A DNA stretch of 64,000 bases from Pseudodesulfovibrio portus (GTDB taxonomy: Bacteria > Desulfobacterota > Desulfovibrionia > Desulfovibrionales > Desulfovibrionaceae), in contig NZ_AP026708.1 of NCBI RefSeq assembly GCF_026000375.1, positions 436,501 through 500,500 of the forward strand. The letters run 5' to 3'. Below, in pieces: positions 7,586-15,600 of the stretch. Position 1 is the first letter of the stretch; each line of letters begins with the position of its first letter. The notes beneath the pieces are model-generated. The model was not told where the DNA came from, did no database searches, and saw nothing but the letters and a program-made list of their open reading frames with translations. Both the position numbers and the translations under genes were made by a program.

Positions 7586-9691
7586 ATGATCACATCTTCC
7601 GTACTCATCCTCCTCGGCATCGGGTTCACGGCCGCCGTCATCCTGGCCGTGGCCTCCAAGGTCCTCTACGTCTACGAAGACCCGCGCATAGCCCAGGTCG
7701 AATCCGTGCTGGCCGGGGCCAATTGCGGCGGCTGCGGCTATCCCGGCTGCGCAGGCGCGGCCCAGGGCGTGGTCGAAGGCAAGGCCGGAGCCACGGTCTG
7801 CGTCATCGGCGGCGACACGGTAGCCGCCAACGTGGCCGCCATCATGGGGCTCGAATTTTCTTCCATGGAAAAACAGATCGCCTTCATAGACTGCACCGGC
7901 GGCGTCAGGGCCGAAGACATCTATCACTACGCAGGGGTCAAGGACTGCCGCGCCCAGAATCTGCTCTACAGCGGCTCCAAGATGTGCCCAGAGGGATGCC
8001 TCGGCTATGGCACCTGCGTAACGGCCTGCCAGTTCGGGGCCATCGAGATGGGCCCCAACGGCTATCCCGTAGTGGACCCGAACCTGTGCACCGCATGCGG
8101 CGGCTGCGAGCAGGTCTGCCCGCGCGGCGTGATCACCATCTGGGGCATGACCGCGCGCATCACCCACTTGAACGAGGTCAACGACTGCCTGGCCCCGTGC
8201 CGCCAGAAATGCCCCGGAGAGATCAACATCCCCCGGTACATCGAGCAGGTCTCGCGCGGCGACTACGCAGGAGCCCTGGAGACCATCCGCGAACGCATTC
8301 CCATGCCCCTGTCCATCGGCCGCGTCTGTCCGCACCCCTGCGAGGGCGTCTGCCGCCGCGGCCACGTGGACGAACCCATCGGCATCAACATGATCAAACG
8401 CTTCGCCGCCGACTGGGAGATGAACTCAGGCACCCGCCAACCCGTCTCCTGCGCCCCGGACACGGGCCGCAAGGTGGCCGTGGTCGGCGGCGGGCCCGCC
8501 GGTCTGTCCTGCGCCTTTTTCCTGCGCCGGTTGGGACACCAGCCGACCATCTTCGAATCCATGCCCAAGCTCGGCGGCCAGCTCCGCTACGGCATCCCGG
8601 AATACAGGCTGCCCAAGGCGGTTCTCGACTGGGAGATCGAGGGCATCCTCGATCTGGGTATCGACGTGGAGTACAACAAGTATTTCGGTAAGGATTTCAG
8701 CCTCAACTCCCTGGCCGAAGACGGCTTTGAAGCCGTGTTCCTCGGCATCGGCGCCTGGATGAACCTGAACCTGCGCATCGACAACGAAGATGCCGAAGGC
8801 GTGGAAACCGGCACCGAATTCCTGACCAAGGTCGGACTGGGAATGGAAACGGGCATCGGCAAGAAGGTGGTGGTCATCGGCGGCGGCAACACCGCCATCG
8901 ACGCGGCCCGCACCAGCGTACGCCTGGGCGCGGACGTGACCCTCATGTACCGCCGCACCCGCGACGAAATGCCCGCCAACATAGAAGAGATCATCGCCGC
9001 CGAGGACGAGACCGTCAGATACCTCTTCCTGGCCGCGCCCACCCGAATCGTCACCGACGACGCCGGGCACGTCACCCACATCGAATACATCAAGATGGAG
9101 CTGGGCGAGCCCGACGCCTCCGGCCGCCGCCGTCCCGTGCCCATCGAAGGCTCCGAGACGCTCATCGAGGCGGACACCGTGTACACGGCCATCGGCCAGA
9201 AGCCGGAACTCTCCTGCCTGTACGACGAAACCGGCTCCTGCTCCCTGGAAGAGACCCGCTGGCGCACCCTGGGTGCCGATCCGGACACCCTGGTGACCGC
9301 CCTGCCGCACGTCTTCACGGGCGGCGACATGCACACCGGACCGGCCCTGGTCATCACCGCCCTGGGCGAAGGCAGGAAGGCGGCCCGATCCATTCACCAA
9401 TACCTCAACGAAGGCGCACCGCACGTCCCCGACAATCTGCAGCGCGAGTTGATCGACTACACCATGTTCACGCATGTGCCCGACGTGGGCCTGCGCAAGC
9501 GCCCGACCATGCCGCATCTCATCGAATACGACGAACGCACCTGCTCCTTCAAGGAGATCGAGGGAGCACTGAGCGCCGAGGACACAAAGCACGAAACCTG
9601 CCGCTGCCTGCGCTGCGGCCTGACCTGCTACAACAGGGACCTGCCCGAGGGCGTGGATTGCGACGCCGGGGAATGTCTCAAAAACCAATAA
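7586..9691 (+). CDS. rnfB: RnfB fused to a GltD-like NAD(P)/FAD oxidoreductase
   Basis: A 701-residue fusion. Residues 1-25 form the RnfB membrane anchor. Next comes the RnfB cluster domain (ANCGGCGYPGC, from about residue 46), then two [4Fe-4S] ferredoxin motifs, CPEGCLGYGTC and CTACGGCEQVCP, up to about residue 185. From residue 200 it becomes a GltD/NfnB-type oxidoreductase: an N-terminal cysteine domain (CLAPCRQKC and CPHPCEGVC), an FAD-binding GGGPAGL near 300, GGQLRYGIPEYRLPK, a second dinucleotide fold GGGNTAID near 430, and a C-terminal GGDMHTGPALV. A cysteine-rich end (CRCLRCGLTC) follows. Ordinary RnfB stops after the ferredoxin domain, so this subunit could pass electrons directly between ferredoxin and NAD(P)H. 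It is the last gene of the operon; no clear terminator follows. Confidence 0.93.
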   Translation: MITSSVLILLGIGFTAAVILAVASKVLYVYEDPRIAQVESVLAGANCGGCGYPGCAGAAQGVVEGKAGATVCVIGGDTVAANVAAIMGLEFSSMEKQIAFIDCTGGVRAEDIYHYAGVKDCRAQNLLYSGSKMCPEGCLGYGTCVTACQFGAIEMGPNGYPVVDPNLCTACGGCEQVCPRGVITIWGMTARITHLNEVNDCLAPCRQKCPGEINIPRYIEQVSRGDYAGALETIRERIPMPLSIGRVCPHPCEGVCRRGHVDEPIGINMIKRFAADWEMNSGTRQPVSCAPDTGRKVAVVGGGPAGLSCAFFLRRLGHQPTIFESMPKLGGQLRYGIPEYRLPKAVLDWEIEGILDLGIDVEYNKYFGKDFSLNSLAEDGFEAVFLGIGAWMNLNLRIDNEDAEGVETGTEFLTKVGLGMETGIGKKVVVIGGGNTAIDAARTSVRLGADVTLMYRRTRDEMPANIEEIIAAEDETVRYLFLAAPTRIVTDDAGHVTHIEYIKMELGEPDASGRRRPVPIEGSETLIEADTVYTAIGQKPELSCLYDETGSCSLEETRWRTLGADPDTLVTALPHVFTGGDMHTGPALVITALGEGRKAARSIHQYLNEGAPHVPDNLQRELIDYTMFTHVPDVGLRKRPTMPHLIEYDERTCSFKEIEGALSAEDTKHETCRCLRCGLTCYNRDLPEGVDCDAGECLKNQ

Positions 9692-9698
9692 AAAAGGG

Positions 9699-9727
9699 TT
9701 GCCAACCGCGATTCTTGGAGATATACA
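9699..9727 (+). promoter_or_regulatory. Sigma-70 promoter of tRNA-Val
   Basis: TTGCCA (9699-9704) and TATACA (9722-9727) are separated by exactly 17 bp, placing transcription start near 9734, about 34 bp before the tRNA. It begins 8 bp after the rnfB stop. Confidence 0.65.
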
Positions 9728-9767
9728 GTTGCTCCCTTGAGGCGAAAGCCATCAGGGAACACAAAGT

Positions 9768-9844
9768 GGGCGATTAACTCAGCTGGTCAGAGTGCCATCT
9801 TCACACGGTGGAAGTCACAGGTTCAAATCCCGTATCGCCCACCA
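9768..9844 (+). tRNA. tRNA-Val (anticodon CAC), CCA encoded
   Basis: A complete cloverleaf of 77 nt including the encoded CCA. The acceptor stem is GGGCGAT paired with ATCGCCC, with discriminator A. The anticodon stem CCATC/GGTGG has one T-G pair and a loop TTCACAC that gives anticodon CAC (reads GTG). The T-loop GTTCAAATC is canonical. Confidence 0.95.
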
Positions 9845-9848
9845 CTTT

Positions 9849-9896
9849 GCAAACGAAACAGGCCGCCGGTAACTACCGGCGGCCTGTTTCGTTTGC
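9849..9896. terminator. Strong bidirectional terminator, perfect 23-bp inverted repeat
   Basis: Arms at 9849-9871 and 9874-9896 are perfectly complementary with a two-base loop. The GC-rich core is flanked by GTTTCGTTT-type outer stems. It lies between tRNA-Val and the convergent minus-strand membrane protein gene, which ends at 9897, and would serve both directions. Confidence 0.85.
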
Positions 9897-11402
9897 TTAT
9901 TCGGACTCCATGTCCCAGCGTTCAAGCTCCCTAACTTTCTTCAACTCGGGCCTGAACGATTGATACTGATGCGTCAGGTAGTAATACCAATACCAGACCC
10001 GCCCCTCCTGATGGAAATCCGTCAGGGTGAATGTGTACTTGGTATACGCCTCTCCGGTCACGTCCACGCAAAAGGGGAACCCCATGGTCGTGCCGTACAG
10101 CTTTTTCATCCACTCCGGCTCGATGCTCCGCTTGCGTCTCCAATAGCCGTTGGCCATCCAGGCGCTCTTCCCGTACGCCTTGGCCAGGCACAGGTTGATC
10201 GCATTGTTGTTCACATGGCGGGGCCCCTCGAACCCGACGGCCTCAATGGCCACATAGCCGGACAAGGGCGCTTCCGTCTCTTTGAAGGCATCGGTCAGCA
10301 TATCCTTGAACACCAGCGCGGCGGCCTTGTGGCTGTATCCCTGATGCAGGATGACCACCTGGGCCGTAAGGATGAAGATCGCCACGAACGTCGCGATCTT
10401 CCGGCTGAAATTCTGCCCGATGTACCGGACCACCACGGCCAGGAGCATGGCCAGGGGAATAGCGGTCAGCATGGTATGCCGGGCCGTGAAACTGCCGAAA
10501 GCGAAGTAGCGCATGGGCCTGCCCACGGCGTTGTACGGCAGGATGGCGAAGAACAGCAGCGCGCTAATTCCGATGACGATCCGGATCAGCTTTTGTCTCT
10601 CTCCCGAGTCCGCCACCCTAAAACTCATGGCATAGCCGATTCCGATAATGGCTAGACAGTACACCACCAGTTCCGGCACATACTTCAATACGTTTTCGAG
10701 GGTTATATTGTTATAATCCCCATTGGCTCCGTTCACGTTCACAAGGTTTGTAAAAACAATATAGCCAATGAAAATAAGGATAGAAAAACCAACGCTCCCC
10801 ACACTCTTCCTGATCCAGTTTTCGCGGTTCACAGTAAGAAAAAATTCACAGGCAACAAAACCGATAGCCAAGGGAAAAAGAGAAAAGAGCTGCATCGCCA
10901 GAAGGAAGAAACAGACAGCAATGTATCTATTGCCGTACCAATACCGAACAGCCAGCATGAACAACCACATACAGACAATATTTATAAACACAGCGGTTGA
11001 AATAAGCACATGCCAAACAGGAAATGCGATGGCTGCCCAAAAGGCTATATAGGCGTACTCGCGCTCAATGTTAAGCCGGTTACGACAAAACCAAAAGACT
11101 TCCTTTGCAATTCCAAGCACACTCAGCGCCATCAATGCATTTATAAAAACCTTATACGGTATTCCGGTCAGGATGAATATTTTATTCAAAAATATATAAG
11201 TCCAATACGGCAGGTACCAGCCATGCGCAAGATAATGCTCAATGACGTGAAAATCTTTTCTAAGGACAGCTATTTCTACTGCACATGTATCCCACAATTC
11301 CGTATTTGAAAAAAACAATATGGCAATGCATATCAAACAAAGAAATACTGTAATCAACTTATTATGTCTTTCCAAGAAATGCATTTTGCAAACTTCACTC
11401 AC
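9897..11402 (-). CDS. Polytopic membrane protein of the polysaccharide locus, long paralog (GT-C-like?)
   Basis: About 501 residues with ten or more hydrophobic helices and a hydrophilic C-terminal domain of about 110 residues. I do not recognise a named family. The first extracytoplasmic loop holds acidic residues (LWDTCAVEI), as in GT-C glycosyltransferases, but this is only a resemblance. The start is probably GTG 11402, preceded by GGAGGA with 7-base spacing and overlapping the upstream stop by 8 bp; an in-frame ATG at 11429 would overlap more. The C-terminal domain (SHKAA, NGYWRRK, LTDFHQEG, WYWYYYLT) is shared with the protein at 20862-21803. Base composition is mosaic: I count 37/60 G+C at 10141-10200 and 25/60 at 10921-10980. 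Confidence 0.7.
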   Translation of the reverse strand: MSEVCKMHFLERHNKLITVFLCLICIAILFFSNTELWDTCAVEIAVLRKDFHVIEHYLAHGWYLPYWTYIFLNKIFILTGIPYKVFINALMALSVLGIAKEVFWFCRNRLNIEREYAYIAFWAAIAFPVWHVLISTAVFINIVCMWLFMLAVRYWYGNRYIAVCFFLLAMQLFSLFPLAIGFVACEFFLTVNRENWIRKSVGSVGFSILIFIGYIVFTNLVNVNGANGDYNNITLENVLKYVPELVVYCLAIIGIGYAMSFRVADSGERQKLIRIVIGISALLFFAILPYNAVGRPMRYFAFGSFTARHTMLTAIPLAMLLAVVVRYIGQNFSRKIATFVAIFILTAQVVILHQGYSHKAAALVFKDMLTDAFKETEAPLSGYVAIEAVGFEGPRHVNNNAINLCLAKAYGKSAWMANGYWRRKRSIEPEWMKKLYGTTMGFPFCVDVTGEAYTKYTFTLTDFHQEGRVWYWYYYLTHQYQSFRPELKKVRELERWDMESE

Positions 11403-12606
11403 ATTCGTCTCCTCCATTCGACATGGCAATCTTCGCAGCTAGCTGTGAACTATTCTTGCCCCGCAGGACAAATAACGGCGCCCCAACCAGGCTTAACAAA
11501 ATCAAAATACAACGAAAGAAAAAATAGCTACTCACAGCTGTTGTGATGTCGACGCCCGCCAAGGTTTCCATAAAAAAACCATACGAGGCTTCATTGACGC
11601 CGGCACCTGCTCCCGGAAAGGGGAATAGATTCATCAGGAAAGTCATAGGGGCCGCCAATAAGCCTTGGGCGACATGAAACCCCATGTTGCCAGCCAAAGC
11701 CATCCCAATAAAAAGTAACGCCAAAACGTATAAAAAATGGGCAATCAGAGCCATCCCCAGCGCTATGGCCAACACCTTGAACCTACTGACAAACTGCATA
11801 CATGAATGCAGTACCGATTCCACCCGGGCAACCAACAGTCTCCACCTGTTCACGGGGGCCTCGATTTGCCAGTCCGGACTATTTTTGACTCTCCTTATCA
11901 TTGCCAACAAAATGGGAACGTAGACCAGGAAGGATAGCAGCATTGCTATTCCAACGTACCGTCCCCAGTGATGGGACAAGAGTCCATCGTCCCCTGCAAA
12001 CAAAAGGAATCCGCTTGCTGCGATGACAACCATGAAGGCATAGCTCGTCAGCACACCCCACTTGTGCCCTAGATAACTCAATGAGCATATTGAGATCAGC
12101 GCCTGCCAAGCAAAGCTTGAAAAAAGAAATATGGCACCAGTCGCGATGAAGAACCATGGGGCATGAATCAGCGACCGGTTGAAGGCTAATCCGATCAAAC
12201 TCAGAGTTGACAGACTAAGAACGCCAATAAACCTGTCGAATAATATTGCGTTTAATACACGGCTCTTTTTTTCAGCATATGGAGCCGTATACGTCATCCG
12301 AACTATTTCTCCGCTTAAGGCCCCAAAAGCGCAATTTGTGAAAAAAAATGCGACAAAACCAATCCTGAAGGCCTCACTCAGGTTAAGCGGTATTTGATTG
12401 CTGCGAACCACATACCAATAGCGAATCATCAGCAGGAGCATGGTAGTCGCCACCAAAGCAATGCTGACAAGAAACAAATCCCACTGAATGGCGGCCACTT
12501 CAAATTGCCCAATATCAAGCTTTCCGGAAGCCAACAAATACGCAAAGATAGCCACCACAAAGGCCACTTTTAGAACCTGTAAGACAACGGACCTGCTATT
12601 GAGCAT
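11395..12606 (-). CDS. Flippase-like / lysylphosphatidylglycerol synthase transmembrane-domain protein
   Basis: A 403-residue polytopic protein of the LPG_synthase_TM (UPF0104, AglD/flippase-like) family, with about eight to ten helices. Family features seen are FTNCAFGALSGEIVRM near residue 90, FDRFIGVLSL near 125, and a C-terminal FPFPGAGAGVNEASYG. Related proteins act in lipid-linked glycan or phospholipid handling, and several sit in polysaccharide loci. Its start overlaps the sulfotransferase stop by 11 bp and its end overlaps the membrane protein at 9897-11402, so the three form a coupled unit. It is markedly AT-rich compared with the flanking DNA. Confidence 0.8.
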   Translation of the reverse strand: MLNSRSVVLQVLKVAFVVAIFAYLLASGKLDIGQFEVAAIQWDLFLVSIALVATTMLLLMIRYWYVVRSNQIPLNLSEAFRIGFVAFFFTNCAFGALSGEIVRMTYTAPYAEKKSRVLNAILFDRFIGVLSLSTLSLIGLAFNRSLIHAPWFFIATGAIFLFSSFAWQALISICSLSYLGHKWGVLTSYAFMVVIAASGFLLFAGDDGLLSHHWGRYVGIAMLLSFLVYVPILLAMIRRVKNSPDWQIEAPVNRWRLLVARVESVLHSCMQFVSRFKVLAIALGMALIAHFLYVLALLFIGMALAGNMGFHVAQGLLAAPMTFLMNLFPFPGAGAGVNEASYGFFMETLAGVDITTAVSSYFFFRCILILLSLVGAPLFVLRGKNSSQLAAKIAMSNGGDECE

Positions 12607-13717
12607 CCTTACCCTTCGTGTTGACGTTTCGTTTGCAACACTCGTTCTCCGCAGAACACAATCTGAAAAAGATGTTGACCATCGGAATCTTCAGTGCCCG
12701 GGTAAACCTGATCAGCACAGGCAACCAATTCTTGACCAGCACCTTAGCCCGGCGTTGAGAAAACATGCCGCGAATACTTTCCTTGAGTACCCGCATCCGT
12801 AACCATGCTGAATCAGGTCGCTCCTGGTTGACCGTCGGATAACCAAGTTCAATGATCTCATCCCAGCAGAGACTTTCCACAAGATCCAAATCCCCCCTGC
12901 TCATCTGCCGCTTCCACTTCAGCGTATTTCCCCGCTGCATGGGGCGGCCCAACAAGCCGTGAGTCGAACTCTTGGACAGTCCTTTGGCCAGCGGTGATTC
13001 CCAATAGGGCATGTCTCTGTTTTCACACTCAGCGCCAATAAACTCCTCCAGACGGGACAGCACTGCATCCGTCGATTCCACCAGGTCCTCATACCGTATT
13101 TCCAAATACCGATTCCGGTTGACCGCACCCCACCTTCTCTTTTCCCGGATATGGGTTCGCCAGTACAAAGCGCACTCTGTCACCCACTTTGGGCCACACC
13201 AGATTTTCCCCCATGAGAGAGCCACATCCCGGGGATCGCGAATCAAATGAATCACCTTCAAACTGGAAACGCTTTCATCGAGATATTGTAAGGGCAGATG
13301 TTTGTTGAATGCACTTTTCTCTCCCCAACGCCGTTTTCCTGTCTTCTCGGCGTATGCCTGAAGCATACCGGAAACCATATCAGGATACCCAGTCGCATTT
13401 CTGGCTATTTCCTTCGATCGATCAGATACTTCCAACAGGCTGAACATTTGATCGTTGTTTGTTTCAACGCCAGTGAGCTCATAATGCGTCCAGATTCTGA
13501 GGAAATCGACTATATCATCCATCAGACGGAGCCGATTACTCTCCTGAGACAGGTCTCCCCAAAGGTAAAGGAACCGATAAAACAGAGGGATGAAATGTGT
13601 TTCAACCGGTATTCCCACTGAAAAATGGTGGTTGAGAAGGGTCGACAAAAGATACGTCCCTGACCGGGGGCAGCCAACTATGAATATATCGTCCGATTGT
13701 TGTTTCATCTCATGCAT
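12596..13717 (-). CDS. PAPS-dependent sulfotransferase
   Basis: A 373-residue cytoplasmic sulfotransferase. The 5'-phosphosulfate-binding loop CPRSGTYLLSTLL starts at residue 15, and the 3'-phosphate motif LIRDPRDVALSW lies near residue 160. A glycan acceptor is inferred from the locus; the protein would transfer sulfate from PAPS, plausible in a sulfate reducer, though sulfate activation there normally serves respiration. It heads the AT-rich three-gene unit. An alternative start is ATG 13708. The 80 bp upstream separates it from the thiamine-diphosphate enzyme gene and may hold a promoter. Confidence 0.85.
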   Translation of the reverse strand: MHEMKQQSDDIFIVGCPRSGTYLLSTLLNHHFSVGIPVETHFIPLFYRFLYLWGDLSQESNRLRLMDDIVDFLRIWTHYELTGVETNNDQMFSLLEVSDRSKEIARNATGYPDMVSGMLQAYAEKTGKRRWGEKSAFNKHLPLQYLDESVSSLKVIHLIRDPRDVALSWGKIWCGPKWVTECALYWRTHIREKRRWGAVNRNRYLEIRYEDLVESTDAVLSRLEEFIGAECENRDMPYWESPLAKGLSKSSTHGLLGRPMQRGNTLKWKRQMSRGDLDLVESLCWDEIIELGYPTVNQERPDSAWLRMRVLKESIRGMFSQRRAKVLVKNWLPVLIRFTRALKIPMVNIFFRLCSAENECCKRNVNTKGKDAQ

Positions 13718-13797
13718 TCACTGCGGAAGGCCTAGCCCGAAAGACCGGACCATTTGTCGGTTATCCTGACCGATCAAGGTTATGACGGCTGTTATTC

Positions 13798-15576
13798 TTA
13801 CAATCTGTAGGAAGCCGGGTCCAGGGGCTCCACGATCATCTGGTCGAGGAACTCCTGCTCGTCGATGTAGGGGAACTGATCTTCCATGGGATGGCCCATG
13901 AGCGCCTTGGGAATGACGTTGCAGGTCGTGTCCACCTGGACGTCCACGAGCACGGGGCCGTCATGGGCGAGGGACTCGCGGATGCCCGCCTCAAGCCCGG
14001 CCGGATCGCTGATGCGCAGGGCCTTGACGCCGTACGCCTCGGCAATGGCCACGAAATCGGGCGACGTGAATCCCTGCGGCTCGGTGGCGGCCACGTGGCG
14101 GGAGCCGAGGTAGTCGTCCTGGAACTGGCGGATCAGGCCGAGCCCGGAGTTGTTGACCACGAACACGGTCAGGGCCAGGTTGTGCCGGGCGATGGTCTCC
14201 AGCTCCTGGACGTTGATCTGCATGCCGCCGTCGCCGATGATGCTGATGGCCCGCCCCTTCTCGCGGGCAAGACGCGCGCCGATGGCGGCCGGAAAGCTGT
14301 AGCCCATGGGCGACATGCCGCCAGCGGTCCACATCCGGATGTTCTGCCGGGGATGGATGACCTGCGTGCCCCAGACCATGTTCTGCCCGGTGTCCAGGGC
14401 CACGGTGTCATCCGGGCCGAGCTGTTCGGACAGCGCCCCCATGAACATATATGGATTGAGGACTTCGGTCCCGCAATACTGCGGCGGGCACGGAGGATAG
14501 GCCTCGCGCCACTGCCGGACCCGGTTCAGCCACTCGTCGGCGCAGCGGCAGCCGTCGCCCACGGCGTCGAGCAGCCCGGTCAGGAAATCTTTCGAGTCGG
14601 CATGCACGGCCACGTCGGGAGTGAACCGCGAACCGATCTCGCCCGGATCGATGTCCACCACCACCTTTTTGGCGAAACGGGCGAACTTGCCCGTGTCAAC
14701 GCCGGTCTGGCGGGAATCCAGGCGGCTGCCCACCGCGATTATCAGGTCGGAGTTGGCCAGGGTCAGGTTGCCCCCGCGATTGCCGTACACGCCGATGAAC
14801 CCGCCGTAGTTGGGATGGTCGTGCGGGAAGGCGTCGATGCCGTTCATGGACAGGCAGACCGGGGCGTTGAGCTTCTCGGCCAGTCGGCGCAACTCGGCGG
14901 TCGCCTGTCCGTTGCGCACGCCGCCGCCCGCCAGGATGGCCGGGCGCTCCGCCTTCGCAAGCAGGGCCGCGCACTCGGCAATGCCCCGCTCAAGGCCGGA
15001 TGCCGGAGCAACGGCGTCCTCTTCCGGCACATAGTGCGGCAGGGAATCGAAATCCACGTCCTGCCGCTGGAAATTCATGGGAATGTCCAGCAGCACCGGG
15101 CCGGGCCTGCCGGACTTGGCCACATGCACGGCCTTTTCCAGGTACCAGAGGATATTCTCGGGGGCGTCCACCGTGGCCGCCCACTTGGTGATGGGCTTGG
15201 CCATGTCCACGATGTCCATTTCCTGGAAACCGATCTGGCGGACGGGTTTGTCGCCCTTTGACTCGTTGGTGTTCACCTGCCCCGTCAGGTGCAGGGAGGG
15301 AATGGAATCGAACCAGGAGCAACCGATCCCGGTAAGGAGATTGGTTGCCCCCGGTCCGCTGGTGGCAATGGAAACCCCGATGGAATCCGGCCGGATGCGG
15401 CTGTAGCCGTCGGCGGCCATGGACGCTGCCTGCTCATGGGAGACGCAGACATACCCGATGTCCTCCCGGCCATACAAATGGTCGAGCATGAAGGCGACGT
15501 GGCCGCCCGTCATCAGGAAGACCTTGGAGACGTTCTGTCCGACCAGAAAGTCTATGATAATATCGGAAACGTTCAT
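13798..15576 (-). CDS. Acetolactate synthase-like thiamine-diphosphate enzyme of the polysaccharide locus
   Basis: A 592-residue ThDP-dependent enzyme with three-domain IlvB-like layout. The N-terminal domain carries the catalytic glutamate in VSHEQAA and SGPGATNLLTGI, and the ThDP/Mg motif runs from IIGDGGMQIN to VVNNSG around residues 443-475. It is unlikely to be housekeeping acetolactate synthase: no ilvN follows and the neighbours are sugar-nucleotide enzymes. YerE of Yersinia, a homolog in CDP-sugar pathways, adds a two-carbon branch from pyruvate to a CDP-ketosugar, so a similar branching reaction is a reasonable guess. The start has GAGGA 6 bp upstream. It lies 24 bp after the C-methyltransferase. 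Confidence 0.85.
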   Translation of the reverse strand: MNVSDIIIDFLVGQNVSKVFLMTGGHVAFMLDHLYGREDIGYVCVSHEQAASMAADGYSRIRPDSIGVSIATSGPGATNLLTGIGCSWFDSIPSLHLTGQVNTNESKGDKPVRQIGFQEMDIVDMAKPITKWAATVDAPENILWYLEKAVHVAKSGRPGPVLLDIPMNFQRQDVDFDSLPHYVPEEDAVAPASGLERGIAECAALLAKAERPAILAGGGVRNGQATAELRRLAEKLNAPVCLSMNGIDAFPHDHPNYGGFIGVYGNRGGNLTLANSDLIIAVGSRLDSRQTGVDTGKFARFAKKVVVDIDPGEIGSRFTPDVAVHADSKDFLTGLLDAVGDGCRCADEWLNRVRQWREAYPPCPPQYCGTEVLNPYMFMGALSEQLGPDDTVALDTGQNMVWGTQVIHPRQNIRMWTAGGMSPMGYSFPAAIGARLAREKGRAISIIGDGGMQINVQELETIARHNLALTVFVVNNSGLGLIRQFQDDYLGSRHVAATEPQGFTSPDFVAIAEAYGVKALRISDPAGLEAGIRESLAHDGPVLVDVQVDTTCNVIPKALMGHPMEDQFPYIDEQEFLDQMIVEPLDPASYRL

Positions 15577-15600
15577 GGAGATTCCTCGAAGTGTCGATTG

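Noticed and set aside
11364-11546. Small plus-strand open frame across the membrane protein/flippase overlap
   Set aside because: It has no ribosome site or motif and lies entirely opposite coupled minus-strand genes.
9768-13717. Genomic island integrated at tRNA-Val
   Set aside because: The AT-rich genes follow the tRNA, but no integrase and no direct repeat of the tRNA 3' end was found at the far side.
13798-15576. Housekeeping acetolactate synthase (ilvB)
   Set aside because: No small subunit gene and no ilv neighbours; it is embedded in a sugar-nucleotide operon, so the general name ThDP enzyme is safer.
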